A stretch of DNA of 64,000 nt from Granulicella aggregans (GCF_014203275.1 NZ_JACHIP010000002.1:992001-1056000); one strand, 5' to 3'; counted from the first letter of the stretch, positions 54,322-64,000 are shown. Numbers and translations: made by a program. Notes: a model not told the origin generated them from the sequence alone.

Positions 54322-56952
54322 ATGAGTTGTAGGAAAATCGAGACATCTGCATGGTTCGCTACCATCCTTCTAGCTGCTTTTCTCGGACAAGCGCATGGGC
54401 AGCAGACGACGGGTACAGGCGTCGACGGCATCCTGGCTGATCAGCAGAATGGAACATCGTCTGACCCTCAGACTGGCAATCCTCTTCTGAATTCGTTTGG
54501 TCAGCCAAGGTCTTCTGCTGACAGTCGGCAGCAGGATAATGGGCAGCAAAGCAATGGCCAGCAGGATATTGGGCAGCAGGACAGCCGGCAGCAGGACAGT
54601 CGGCAGCAGATCAACGGCGTGAACCTTCAGAACGCACCAGAGCAGGACCGCACGGCCCTGGACGAGAGAAGAAGCGCTGCGACCTCCTCCCGCGACCTGA
54701 ACCAACTGCCTCCGGATCCTCCTACGGAGTTTCAGCGCCTCGTTCAAAGCTCAACAGGGCGAATGCTCCCTCTTTACGGCTCTCGATTGTTTCGGAACGC
54801 TCCTTCCACCTTTGCTCCGCTCGACAGAGTTCCGGTGCCGCTTGACTACGTGATTGGTCCGGGAGACGAGCTCCTGATCCAGGTATGGGGTCAGGTGACC
54901 CTGAATGCACGTTACACCGTAGACCGCGCGGGAAACATCTATGTCCCGCAGGTCGGTACGGTGCGAGTAGCTGGCCTGCCATTCGCTCAGTTGCAAAGCT
55001 TTCTGAAAGCCCAGATGGGCAGGGTCTTCCGAAACTTCGACCTGAATGTCAATATGGGCCAGCTTCGGTCGATCCAGATCTTCGTTGTGGGACAGGCACG
55101 GCGGCCGGGGAGCTACACGGTTAGCTCGCTGAGCACCCTGGTGGACGCGCTCTTCGTGACTGGAGGACCCACGCCACAGGGCAGCCTTCGTCATATTCAA
55201 CTCAAGCGCGCCGGCGATGTTGTCGTGGATTTCGATTTATACGACCTGCTCCAACGTGGTGACAAGTCGAAAGACGCGCCGCTGCTGCCTGGAGATGTAA
55301 TTTACATTCCGCCAGTAGGGTTACAGGTAGCGATTGCAGGCAGCGTGAATGCACCGGCAATCTATGAGTTAAAGTCGACAAACTCCACTGTAGCTGAGGC
55401 TCTCGCGCTAGCCGCGGGGCCGACCAGTGTCGCCTCCGAGACGCGGGCTCGCCTTGAACATGTTGATGCACACAGCATGAGGAGCGTCACTGACCTGACA
55501 TTAGATCAATCAGGCCTTTCTACTACGTTGCGGGACGGAGACATTCTCGAACTCGCTGCGGTCACTGACCGTTTCCGCAATGGAGTGACGCTGCACGGAA
55601 ATGTTGCGAACCCGGGCCACTACGCATGGAAACCAGGTATGCGTGTAGGGGATCTCATTCCGGACCGCGACGCACTCATCACAAGAGACTATTGGCTGCG
55701 ACGCGGACGGCTTGGAGAGCCGGTACTTACCTATACGCCTTACTGTCCGCGAGAGACGACACCCGCTAAGACCGCTGAAACATCACCTGCAAACACGGCG
55801 GTCTCTGGCGACTGTATCCCTATCCCCGCCGCAGAGTCACTTTCGCCAAATGATCCACGGCAGTCTACGGGCAGGATTGCCCCACAGTCGAATTCGAGTG
55901 CAGCGGCATCTGGCAGCACTCGAGGCACGGCCTCCGCTGCGGTCGGCCGTATGGAAGGTGAGTTTCAACCACGCAACGATGTGACGCTAAGTGCACCGGA
56001 TATTGACTGGAGCTACGCGGTCGTCGAGAGGCAGGATAAGAGCACCCTGACCACTTCGCTGATTCCCTTCAATCTTGGCCGTCTGGTCCTGGACGGAGAC
56101 GCTTCGCAGAACATCGAACTCCAGCCAAGCGACGTGGTCACGATCTTCTCGAAGGCAGACATTAGGGTTCCACAAACCCAGCAGACTCGATTTGTGCGCC
56201 TCGAGGGCGAGTTTTTGTCGTCGGGCGTCTATAGCGTCATGCCCGGCGAAACGCTGCAGCACCTCGTTGCACGGGCAGGCGGTCTGACGTCGGATGCATA
56301 CCTTTATGGGTCAGAGTTTACTCGTGAGTCCACGCGCAGGATTCAGCAACAGAGGCTCAATGAATATGTCGACCAGATCTCCTTGCAAGCCGGAATCAAC
56401 GCAGCGAACTCGGCGGGACGCAATATAAGCGCGGTGGACACCGCTGCAGCTGCCGCTCTACAGGGACAAAATCAAAACATCATCAGCAGCTTGCGACAAG
56501 CGCGAGCCAGCGGGCGGATCGTCCTCAATCTTCAACCGGATACGAGCGCCGCATCAGAACTGCCCGCGCTATCGCTTGAGAATGGCGATACGTTCATCGT
56601 TCCTCATCGCCCGTCCACAGTCAGTGTTGCCGGTGCGGTATACAACCCCAATACGTTCCTGTTTGAGCCAGGCCGCAGAGTTGGCTACTACGTCGGGCTC
56701 GCCGGTGGCGCAAACCACGATGCGGATCGCAAGCGTGCGTATGTGATTCGCGCCGACGGCTCCGTGATCAGCAAGCAACAGATTTCATCCCTGCGTCGGA
56801 ATGCCTTTGACTCTCTGCATGTTTATCCCGGAGATACGGTCATTGTCCCTTTGAACCTGAATAAGGGGGCGACATTGCGTAACGTCGTCGACATCGCACA
56901 GATCTTCGGACAATTCGGTATCGCACTTGCCGCGGCGAACGTGATCTTCTAA
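54322..56952 (+). CDS. SLBB-domain polysaccharide export protein (Wza-like)
   Basis: The 876-residue protein starts at ATG 54322 with a Sec signal (TSAWFATILLAAFLGQAHG). Residues 45-120 are a Gln-rich tandem of QQDNG/QQDSR/QQING units. Then comes the export domain, DYVIGPGDELLIQVWGQVTL with YTVDRAGNIYVPQVGTVRVA, the first SLBB (SIQIFVVGQARRPGSYTVS), and further SLBB-like units (GLQVAIAGSVNAPAIYELKS, FVRLEGEFLSSGVYSVMPGE). The C-terminus has RPSTVSVAGAVYNPNTFLFE and a final IAQIFGQFGIALAAANVIF. It should be an outer-membrane/periplasmic channel for exopolysaccharide. It is longer than classical Wza because of extra SLBB copies. Confidence 0.94.
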   Translation: MSCRKIETSAWFATILLAAFLGQAHGQQTTGTGVDGILADQQNGTSSDPQTGNPLLNSFGQPRSSADSRQQDNGQQSNGQQDIGQQDSRQQDSRQQINGVNLQNAPEQDRTALDERRSAATSSRDLNQLPPDPPTEFQRLVQSSTGRMLPLYGSRLFRNAPSTFAPLDRVPVPLDYVIGPGDELLIQVWGQVTLNARYTVDRAGNIYVPQVGTVRVAGLPFAQLQSFLKAQMGRVFRNFDLNVNMGQLRSIQIFVVGQARRPGSYTVSSLSTLVDALFVTGGPTPQGSLRHIQLKRAGDVVVDFDLYDLLQRGDKSKDAPLLPGDVIYIPPVGLQVAIAGSVNAPAIYELKSTNSTVAEALALAAGPTSVASETRARLEHVDAHSMRSVTDLTLDQSGLSTTLRDGDILELAAVTDRFRNGVTLHGNVANPGHYAWKPGMRVGDLIPDRDALITRDYWLRRGRLGEPVLTYTPYCPRETTPAKTAETSPANTAVSGDCIPIPAAESLSPNDPRQSTGRIAPQSNSSAAASGSTRGTASAAVGRMEGEFQPRNDVTLSAPDIDWSYAVVERQDKSTLTTSLIPFNLGRLVLDGDASQNIELQPSDVVTIFSKADIRVPQTQQTRFVRLEGEFLSSGVYSVMPGETLQHLVARAGGLTSDAYLYGSEFTRESTRRIQQQRLNEYVDQISLQAGINAANSAGRNISAVDTAAAAALQGQNQNIISSLRQARASGRIVLNLQPDTSAASELPALSLENGDTFIVPHRPSTVSVAGAVYNPNTFLFEPGRRVGYYVGLAGGANHDADRKRAYVIRADGSVISKQQISSLRRNAFDSLHVYPGDTVIVPLNLNKGATLRNVVDIAQIFGQFGIALAAANVIF

Positions 56953-57034
56953 CAATGCTCCTGCTAATGAAGTGCTCAAGGTCGCTGACTCCGCGGAAGT
57001 GCATTCTTTTCTTAGTCGAATATAGGAAGCAGCA

Positions 57035-58942
57035 ATGAGAGTGAACAGCCGGGTCGCAGGTATCTTGATGGCCGCAATCGCCTGCGTCAGTCAGGCACAG
57101 TCAACGGCGCCTGTCTCTGACAACGCGATTCCAGCGGCACCTCAGGCCCGATCCATCAATCAGCAGGTCGATGGCGGTCAGTTCCATCTGCTGGAGGCTC
57201 ATAACCTTTTCCCCCAGGCAATCTCAGGACGAAGCCAATACCTGGTGCCCAGACCGCCAAACGCCATGGGTGCGGCTATGGCGCTGCGCGGTTCGACCGG
57301 ATTTCACGAGGAGCTTGACCGCGAGAACTCCTCCGGGACCGGCTATCAGGCATCCAGCTACGTGCCGCTCGATAGCTGGATCTACCTTAGTTTTGATCGC
57401 TTGGCTGCAATGGGATACATCCCGACGAGTTCAGCGACGATCCGTCCCTGGTCTCGGCTTGAGTGTGCACGGTTGCTGGCAGAGGCCCACGAGGTGACCG
57501 ACGAGATCAACGAAACGACCGCCCCTCTGTTTTCGGCGCTCGACAGGGAATTCGCCCACGAGACTCATGTGATCGATGGAGCTCCCAACGCGGGATCACA
57601 AGTGGAGACAGTCTATGGACGATTCACCGGGATCACAGGCACTCCTTTACGAGACTCTTTTCACTTTGGACAGACGTTGGCAGACGACTTCGGACGACCC
57701 TACGGTCACGGGGCCAACGGAATCATTGGAATCTCCGGACGAGGTGAAGCGGGTCCATTAGCCCTCTACTTCCGCGGCGAATACCAGTATGCCGGAGCCA
57801 TCCCGCTGTATAGCCCCGCCGCGCAACAGGCCATCTCCGCGGCGGACGGCCTGCCATCTGGTTGGAATCTACGCTTCGGTAAAACCAGCAGGGTTCGCCC
57901 CGTGGAAGTCTACGCTGTACTCAATTTGGCTAACTGGCAGCTGAGCTTTGGACAGCAGAGTCTATGGTGGGGTCCTGACAGAACCACCTCGTTGATCCTC
58001 TCTAACAATGCCGAGGCAATGCCCATGCTCCGTCTTGCCCGGGCAAAACCGTTCAAGATGCCGAGCTTCCTCGGCGCCCTTGGGCCAGGACATTTCGACG
58101 CCTTCTTCGCGCGGCAGGGCGGAATACACTATGTTGGTCTCGGAGCCAATTTCACGGTTCATGGTGATCCTGCCCACGCTCTCACGCCACCTCCTTATCT
58201 GTGGGGAGCTACGCTATCCTTCAAGCCAACAGAAAACCTGGAAGTTGGCTTCGCGCACACAGTTATCTTTGCCGGATATGGCCGCCCACTCACCTTCGGA
58301 ACCTTCCTTCATACCTTTTCCATGTACGGGAATGCCCAGGAGGTAGATCCCGGCAAACGTGTGACTCAGTTCAACTTCACCTATCACCCTCCTGGCCTGA
58401 GAAAGAAGGTCGTTCTTTATACCGAAGAGATGGCTTGGGATGATCCTATCCAAGGTAAGTTCATCGCGCGATACGCGATGGATCCTGGCATTTATATCCC
58501 CAGGATACCCGGTGTAAACAAGCTGGATCTCCGTATGGAGGGAGTCTACACGAATCTTCCAAAGCTCCCAAATCAGGGATACTTTTATTCCAATTTCCAC
58601 TATCCCCAGGGATATACCAACTACGGACAGATTCTCGGAAGTTGGGTGGGCAGGCAAGGCCAGGGTGGGCAGGCTTCGAGCACCTATTGGTTCTCGGCGC
58701 GCAATAAAGCTACGGTGAGTTATAGGAAGATGACTGCGGATAAGTCATTATTTCGGGGTGGAAATCTGAGCGACATCTCAGGAAATCTGACGTGGCTCGT
58801 CCGGCGGGACGTGGAGTTATCAGCAACGACCCAGTACGAACATTGGAAATTTCCTTTGCTGGGAACAGGAGCCAGGTCCAACTTCACGACGACCTTCGAG
58901 TTCCGACTGTCTCCCAAGGCGCGATTAGATTCCGGCAGGTGA
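57035..58942 (+). CDS. Wzi-like capsule assembly protein
   Basis: The 635-residue protein starts at ATG 57035, behind AGGAAGCAGC. The N-terminus MRVNSRVAGILMAAIACVSQ is a Sec signal. Conserved Wzi features are DSWIYLSFDRLAAMGYIPTS, IRPWSRLECARLLAEA and SFGQQSLWWGPDRTTSLILSN. The rest is a beta-barrel, with ENLEVGFAHTVIFAGYGRP and the end TTFEFRLSPKARL. Wzi holds capsule or exopolysaccharide on the outer membrane as a barrel lectin. It follows the SLBB gene by 82 bases and is probably co-transcribed. Confidence 0.92.
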   Translation: MRVNSRVAGILMAAIACVSQAQSTAPVSDNAIPAAPQARSINQQVDGGQFHLLEAHNLFPQAISGRSQYLVPRPPNAMGAAMALRGSTGFHEELDRENSSGTGYQASSYVPLDSWIYLSFDRLAAMGYIPTSSATIRPWSRLECARLLAEAHEVTDEINETTAPLFSALDREFAHETHVIDGAPNAGSQVETVYGRFTGITGTPLRDSFHFGQTLADDFGRPYGHGANGIIGISGRGEAGPLALYFRGEYQYAGAIPLYSPAAQQAISAADGLPSGWNLRFGKTSRVRPVEVYAVLNLANWQLSFGQQSLWWGPDRTTSLILSNNAEAMPMLRLARAKPFKMPSFLGALGPGHFDAFFARQGGIHYVGLGANFTVHGDPAHALTPPPYLWGATLSFKPTENLEVGFAHTVIFAGYGRPLTFGTFLHTFSMYGNAQEVDPGKRVTQFNFTYHPPGLRKKVVLYTEEMAWDDPIQGKFIARYAMDPGIYIPRIPGVNKLDLRMEGVYTNLPKLPNQGYFYSNFHYPQGYTNYGQILGSWVGRQGQGGQASSTYWFSARNKATVSYRKMTADKSLFRGGNLSDISGNLTWLVRRDVELSATTQYEHWKFPLLGTGARSNFTTTFEFRLSPKARLDSGR

Positions 58943-59292
58943 TCGAAGCCGTTACTACGCTCACGGCTTCGCACGTCCCAGTCCCTTTATCAATCTCTTG
59001 TCCGAACCCGGGTGATACTCCAATATCTTCATCCAGCAGGGGATCGTGATCGCTCACCAGGTCAGAGACTTCACGACTCGGCTTGACTCGAAATCATCGT
59101 AGTGTTCATTGAAATTATAGAAGCCCTTGTGCATCACACGAGTGCTCGCCTTAGACATCTGATTTACGCTCTGGCTGCCATGATGGATAATCGCCGCGCA
59201 CGCGTGGAATACACTCGGAGTTCCTTCGTGTCAAGCCGGCCCTCGAAGGAGCGGTACAGAAAATTCTCGCGCCCCGATGCGCTGTTGAGCCG
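58943..59292. other. Intergenic region without recognisable gene
   Basis: The sequence between the Wzi-like gene and the convergent SGNH gene has no recognisable coding or repeat element. Confidence 0.4.
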
Positions 59293-60649
59293 TCACTGCG
59301 TATCTGGTCCCAAAATAGCACTGGCGGGAATCGCCCCTGCCTTAACTTTGTAACCCGCGCCGTTGGGATGGAAATTGTCGCCGGAGTTTAAGTTTGGGAT
59401 AAGAAAGTCGGGGTGCTCAGACCCGGCGAGGACCGCCTCAAAGTCAGCGACACCCACGACGCCCGGTAGCGTAACGCCGGTCGTCTTAATCCAGGCGTTC
59501 ACGATTTGACGCTGTATATTTTCAGGGTTTCGCGGTCCGGGGTTGATGTCGCCCCCGAATAAGTTATCCGACGTTGGATGCTGGCCGTAGTTCGGACTTG
59601 AGGGGTTATAGCAATAAGATGCGGGAGGAATCGTACCGAGGATGACGCGGACACCAGCGGCATTGGATTGGGCGACCATATTCTGGAGCGAAGCTTCGAC
59701 CTCCGTCGCTTGCCCGCAAGCATTATTACGCAGGTCAACCTGGCCCAGATCAATGACGACAGTTTTGATTCCGGCTTGATGAAGGACATCTCGTCCTATG
59801 CGATCTACGCCAGGCGAACCCGAGGTTGAACCGCTGGCGGGGCCAGCGACTTCGCCAAGGATGCCGGCGTTGAGTACGCCGAGGTGAAATCCGGCTGCAT
59901 TAAGTGTGTGCGCGAGGGCATCGGAGATCCGCTCGTTGTCTTGGCCCGGAACGGGAACGTTCGGGACACGGAACGCGTTCGTGTCGCCATAGTTCGAAGC
60001 GTGGCCGTCGATGGTGGAGCTGCCGAAGATCGTGACAGTTCCCTCGTCCTGGCCGTAGACGTCCATGCCGCCCAGCAGGTACCACTCTGCGTTGGGTTGG
60101 ACGAAAGAGCTGCCGGCGGTGTCAGTTGTAGTGTCCCCGCTGGTGCCATCCGAACTATAGTTGACCATTGAATCCGAATAGTGTTGGCTAAGGGTGGAAA
60201 AGGAGCCCTGCAAATAGGCTGAGACAGCTAGTTTTGACTAAAAGCGTATATCAAACTCACGGCGTCGGACATAACCTCAGCGCCCGGAGCGATGGTGACC
60301 GAGGGACTGCCTCCAAACCAGAGGGCGACGTCATGGGTAGAATCTACGGCCGGCGGCGTGGCCGCAATGGAGAGCCGCGCCGCACCAATCGTGATGGGGG
60401 CTGGGCCGAAGTAACTTGAGGACCGGACGCGCTCCTTGGTCCCGAAGACTGTTGGATAAAGAAGGAGCGGAGCGTCCCCTCGGTCCCAGCAGGGGTCGCG
60501 ACAGCGCTTTCTGCCGACGCTCCCCAGGCGACGGCCCAGATATCAGCCGGTGGTGGAACTGTGCTGGTTGCAGTGCTGCTGCTTGAGCAGCTAACGAATA
60601 GAGACAAACAGACCGAGACTGCAAAACCTGGGAGGAAGGGAGGACGCAT
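59293..60649 (-). pseudogene. Secreted SGNH/GDSL hydrolase, twice frameshifted
   Basis: ATG 60649 (MRPPFLPGFAVSVCLSLFVSC) has a lipoprotein signal with FVSC. The text WAVAWGASAESAVATPA to SFFIQQSSG is in one frame, then a second frame carries TKERVRSSSYFGPAPITIGA through SDAVSLIYAFSQ, and a third frame continues KLAVSAYLQGSFSTLSQHYS to the end. The SGNH motifs are there: the Ser block TIFGSSTIDGHASNY, the Asn block VVIDLGQVDLRNNAC and the His block GDNFHPNGAGYKVKAG. One G is lost at 60441-60443 and one A in the AAAA run at 60232-60235. With two bases added the gene would encode 452 residues. The enzyme would act on acyl or acetyl groups, perhaps on the exopolysaccharide. Confidence 0.88.
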
Positions 60650-60949
60650 AAACAAATTGTGATACTAACCTCCACTTTTTTCGCTCCTTTGACTCTCCCT
60701 TGTTGACAAGAGGAGTGGAGTTCCCCGATATCGGAGAGTGATATCTACGAGGCGTGATGTGCGCCTGCCTGTCGCGTAAGGCGATTGTTGCGCGATCTTA
60801 CCTTCGGGACGCCTGCAGAGGCAGCAAAGCGAAGGCTCTTGAGACTTTCCTGCCCGACGCAACTACAGCAACCGAGCGCATCGAATGTTTGCTGTCGTGC
60901 GAAAACCTTTGCGGACGCTTGGGACAACAAGCAAATGATCTTACCCTGC

Positions 60950-63112
60950 TTAGTTCGTACCTGACACCGGGCACCCAGTAACGCTCCCGCCGTCCAAAAT
61001 TACCGGCGGTCTGTTCGAAGAACAGCCCATGAAGTTGCAGCCAACTCGAGTCGAAGAGGACATCTCCGTTGCGCCCGCCGAATGCGGGCCGTTGTTCACA
61101 ACATTGCACGCAGTTTTATTAGAGTTGAGTTCTATTTTCACCACTAGCTTGTTATCAGCCACTTTCGTAGACGCGCAACTCTCCACATAGATAATGGCAA
61201 GTCGGCCTTCAGAAGAACTATCCGGAACGGAATTGTTGGCGATTTGATTATTGTTTGGCGAGCTCGTACTAGCACCATTCACTAAGATATTGTAGACATG
61301 GTTGTCCCACAGAATATTCTGGTCTGCTCGAAAACCGCCGCTCCCGTTGTCAAAACCAATGCCTGTCATGGCGATAGAATCACCCTGTCCGGATATGATC
61401 GCTTTCGTATCGTGAATCCAGTTATGATGAATCCTGGTACCGGAAGCTTGTTGACGGCAACAAGCGTATATCTCCGCTCCATCCCTGCTTAAAAGCATCC
61501 CATTGAAGAAGTTATTGAAGCCAATATCCTCGTTCTGGTCGCCGCTGACAATCAAAGCATGCCTTCCAGAGTTTGAAACGGTATTGTAGAGAATCGAGTT
61601 ATTCTCTCCATCAAGATCTATCCCGGAAGCATAATTACCAACGTAGCCGACATTCTGAATCAGGTTATTGACAATTGTATTGCCCGTTCCTTCGACTGCT
61701 ATACCGGCACCGGCGCTGAAAGAAACGATACTGTTCGCCAGCATATTATCAGTCCCGTCCAGGATGATGCCAGTATCAGCTTCATGGACCTGCAGGAAGC
61801 TGAAGTTTGATCCGTTTGGGTCGTCAGCGGCTACTGGCAGGCTTGTGAAATGGGAGGGATAGGTCACCGTCATCCTGTCTATTGTATTTTTGGAGCTGTG
61901 TTCATCCATAACAATGCTGCTGGCAAAAAGGCGAATATTTGACACAGTAATCTCCGTCTTACCTCTCAAGTCAAATGCATAAGGTCGCACCTTGCTGCGC
62001 ACGTCCAGGGAGTCGGGATTAACTCCGCCTGGCGCCATGAAGTACAGGGTGGAGGCACTCGAGTCATAAAACCACTCTCTTTCAGCGTCCAACGCTCCAA
62101 GTGATCCATAGAGATAGTAGTAGCCGCCCGCCGACGGACAGATATAGGGGCAGGTACCTGTCTGCCCCATGTCAATGCCGACCCTGCCGTTCGCAGAGGA
62201 AGTGATGACGCCCGTTTGGTGCGAGAAAGGGTCGGTACCGCCCCACGAGTGGACCTTGGCTCCAGTCCAATCGATCTTGGGCAGACCTGAGTCCACGATT
62301 TCCGTACTGCCGGTACCGTCGCCTGCTTTTGCCCAGTTGACATTGAAGAGGTCATCTCCATTGGGCCAGCGCGCCTCGGTCATCATGTCGGCGCCAACAA
62401 ACAGCTGGTTCGTGTCATCTGCATTCAGTGTGACCGTGCTTTTATAGATAGCGCCGTGATCGAGCGTCCAGCCTTTGACTGGGTCCGAGCCATCGATGGT
62501 CACTACTTCAAGCTGGTATGCCGTGATGGTGATTGCGTCATTCGGCTTCACCGTCTCGTAATAGACGCCTGCGCGAATCTCGCAACTTCCTCCTGCCGTC
62601 ATCGTCTCCGCGCAGTGTTGGATCGTCTTGTATGGCTGATCGATCGTGCCCGGACTTGAGTCGCTGCCGGTCATCGCCACGAAACTAGTCTGTGGGGCCT
62701 GAACATGAACCACATTCAACTTTGCAGGCAGGCTGCGGGCCGTTCCCAAAGCGCTGCTTATGACAACGTTGAACGAACTGCCCGAGTCAGACAACACCGT
62801 CGCCGGGATCGTATATCCAGGCTGGGTCGCCCCCGTGATCGGCACGCCATTCTTCTGCCACTGATAGGAAAGTACGCCGGTCCCGATCGCGGCCACCGTG
62901 AAGATCGCCGGACTGCCGGAGTCCACGCTTTCATCCAGAGATTGATTGGTGATCGTAGGCGGGTTATAGCAATGCACTCCTGATCCGCACCCTGAGAGAA
63001 GCAACAGATTCAGGCCCGCGAAGGGCAGAAAAAGCTTCGAAAGCCACAGGCGGAGCACATCAAGACACACGTTCACAGGGCTTCTCTTTGCTTTCTTCCA
63101 CAGTCTGGGCAT
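60950..63112 (-). CDS. Parallel beta-helix lipoprotein with Ig-like domain
   Basis: The 720-residue protein starts MPRLWKKAKRSPVNVCLDVL with the signal LFLPFAGLNLLLLSGCGSG and lipobox LSGC. An Ig-like domain follows (SGSPAIFTVAAIGTGVLSYQ). From residue 145 there is a right-handed parallel beta-helix, starting with the DUF1565-like GSDSSPGTIDQPYKTIQHCA and GSCEIRAGVYYETVKPN, then repeats with GNTIVNNLIQNVGYVGNY and NNSILYNTVSNSGRH. Such proteins bind or cleave acidic polysaccharides. Here it probably processes or anchors exopolysaccharide. The family of lyases cannot be specified. It is oriented opposite to the Wzi/SLBB genes. Confidence 0.85.
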   Translation of the reverse strand: MPRLWKKAKRSPVNVCLDVLRLWLSKLFLPFAGLNLLLLSGCGSGVHCYNPPTITNQSLDESVDSGSPAIFTVAAIGTGVLSYQWQKNGVPITGATQPGYTIPATVLSDSGSSFNVVISSALGTARSLPAKLNVVHVQAPQTSFVAMTGSDSSPGTIDQPYKTIQHCAETMTAGGSCEIRAGVYYETVKPNDAITITAYQLEVVTIDGSDPVKGWTLDHGAIYKSTVTLNADDTNQLFVGADMMTEARWPNGDDLFNVNWAKAGDGTGSTEIVDSGLPKIDWTGAKVHSWGGTDPFSHQTGVITSSANGRVGIDMGQTGTCPYICPSAGGYYYLYGSLGALDAEREWFYDSSASTLYFMAPGGVNPDSLDVRSKVRPYAFDLRGKTEITVSNIRLFASSIVMDEHSSKNTIDRMTVTYPSHFTSLPVAADDPNGSNFSFLQVHEADTGIILDGTDNMLANSIVSFSAGAGIAVEGTGNTIVNNLIQNVGYVGNYASGIDLDGENNSILYNTVSNSGRHALIVSGDQNEDIGFNNFFNGMLLSRDGAEIYACCRQQASGTRIHHNWIHDTKAIISGQGDSIAMTGIGFDNGSGGFRADQNILWDNHVYNILVNGASTSSPNNNQIANNSVPDSSSEGRLAIIYVESCASTKVADNKLVVKIELNSNKTACNVVNNGPHSAGATEMSSSTRVGCNFMGCSSNRPPVILDGGSVTGCPVSGTN

Positions 63113-63326
63113 AATCCGAAATACTACGTGCTCCGCACGATTCCATCCAAGTCCAGCCCCCGCTTCGACGTTCCGAGCCTTCGCTTGGTAGGATAGGTGG
63201 ACTGACCCTCGACCGCCTATACCTCTGTCTCCTCTGGATTTAGGTGGGACATACTCTTGGGTAAATGGATTTCAACCGGGCTTTCTGGTCGAATCTTGTA
63301 AGATCGCGCTCTAACGGAGAAGCAGA

Positions 63327-64000
63327 ATGCACCTCGATACCCCAGTGAACTCCTTCGGAGACACCTCACAGGATGACTCAGGATCTCGGCGTCTAGACCA
63401 GCCGTTTGAAGAAGACAGAGTTGATCTACTTCAGGTTGCTCTGCTGCTTTGGCGCAACCGGAAGACCATCGCGCAATTCTCGGTTGGGGCAGGGGTCTTG
63501 GCGGCTCTGATCGCGTTTTTCGTGATCAAGCCGACGTTCACCGCGGAGGCGGTCTTCTTACCGCCGCAGTCCGCGCCCGGAAGTGCATCAACCTTGCTCG
63601 CGGGCCAGCTAGGGGGGCTAGGGGCGCTGGGGGGCCTTGGCGGCCTGAAAAGCCCGGGCGACATCTATCTCGGCATCCTGGCAAGTCGCACGATCTCCGA
63701 CACGCTCATCGCCCGCTTCCATCTCCAGGACGTCTACAAGGCAAAGAGATTGAGCGACGCCGAAGCCGTGTTAAAGAAGCAAAGCACCTTCGTGGCCGGG
63801 AAAGATACCCTTATTACCATCACGGTTGTCGACATCGACCCGCATCGCGCCGCGGACCTCGCTAACGGATACCTGGACGCCTTGTACGAGCAAAACGGTC
63901 GACTCGCACTGACTGAGTCAGGCCAGCGACGGGTTTTTTTCGAGCAGCAACTGGCTCGCGAAAAAGATGCCCTAGCTGATGCGGAAGTCGAGTTAAAGCG
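63327..64000 (+). CDS. Wzz-like chain-length determinant, N-terminal part
   Basis: ATG 63327 opens a frame that runs off the window end, so only 224 residues are visible. It begins MHLDTPVNSFGDTSQDDSGS, has a membrane helix FSVGAGVLAALIAFFVI near residues 50-70, preceded by LQVALLLWRNRKTI, and then the Wzz-type periplasmic region: FTAEAVFLPPQSAPGSASTL, GGLKSPGDIYLGILASRTIS and TFVAGKDTLITITVVDIDPH. The end is a coiled-coil (FFEQQLAREKDALADAEVEL). It controls polysaccharide chain length and belongs to the same locus as the sugar transferase and export genes. Confidence 0.93.
   Translation, partial: MHLDTPVNSFGDTSQDDSGSRRLDQPFEEDRVDLLQVALLLWRNRKTIAQFSVGAGVLAALIAFFVIKPTFTAEAVFLPPQSAPGSASTLLAGQLGGLGALGGLGGLKSPGDIYLGILASRTISDTLIARFHLQDVYKAKRLSDAEAVLKKQSTFVAGKDTLITITVVDIDPHRAADLANGYLDALYEQNGRLALTESGQRRVFFEQQLAREKDALADAEVELK

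Noticed and set aside
1..64000. CRISPR arrays, tRNA and rRNA genes
   Set aside because: The short repeats are spread singly and not in regular arrays, and no cloverleaf or rRNA-like sequence was noticed. A dedicated scan could still find a tRNA.

Overview
The window looks like chromosomal DNA of an acidobacterium of the Terriglobia/Acidobacteriaceae type (Granulicella, Edaphobacter, Terriglobus relatives). This is inferred from high-GC coding DNA, an Oar-like TonB receptor with an N-terminal carboxypeptidase-regulatory domain, a kumamolisin-like S53 peptidase with Ig-like repeats, a HipA-like kinase/DUF3037 pair, and many short palindromic intergenic repeats. No rRNA, tRNA or CRISPR array was seen.

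Layout. (1) 1-15121: a phage-like block, all on +: an unidentified small protein, a tail-tube-like protein, a very long tail-fibre-like protein ending in an SGNH esterase, the large terminase subunit, a HipA-like kinase plus DUF3037 protein, a portal protein, a large tail/hub-like protein and a small holin-like protein. No capsid, integrase or lysogeny regulator lies inside the window. The gaps are filled with the same palindromic repeats found elsewhere in this chromosome, so the block looks old and resident. (2) 15273-28894: housekeeping genes: purE, purK, a KhpA-like KH protein, a 2-oxoacid dehydrogenase E2, a STAS protein, a secreted beta-propeller, a chemoreceptor, tag, a DUF1003 protein, lipB and lpd. 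(3) 29014-40631: a cupin and a galactan-use locus: GH53 endo-galactanase, NarL-type response regulator, propeller sensor kinase, TonB receptor and GH35 beta-galactosidase. (4) 40692-52234: S53 peptidase, a winged-helix/TPR regulator, an RluA-type pseudouridine synthase, and a two-gene unit of multicopper oxidase plus PQQ/cytochrome c dehydrogenase. (5) 53057-64000: an exopolysaccharide locus: initiating sugar transferase, SLBB export protein, Wzi-like protein, SGNH hydrolase, beta-helix lipoprotein and a Wzz-like protein running off the end.

How the genes work together. E2, LipB and Lpd belong to lipoate-dependent 2-oxoacid dehydrogenases. In the galactan locus the sensor/regulator pair probably senses galactan or its breakdown products. 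GH53 would cut the chain, the TonB receptor would import fragments and GH35 would release galactose. In the exopolysaccharide locus the gene set fits a Wzx/Wzy-type system with Wza-like export and Wzi-like surface attachment.

Four genes are broken by five single-base losses, all of which would be repaired by adding one base, four of them in a homopolymer. Assembly error is as likely as true pseudogenes. The features most worth a second look are the phage block with its exported fibre-esterase and embedded kinase pair, a KH domain whose GXXG loop reads GDDG, and a repeat family whose hairpin arms change together.
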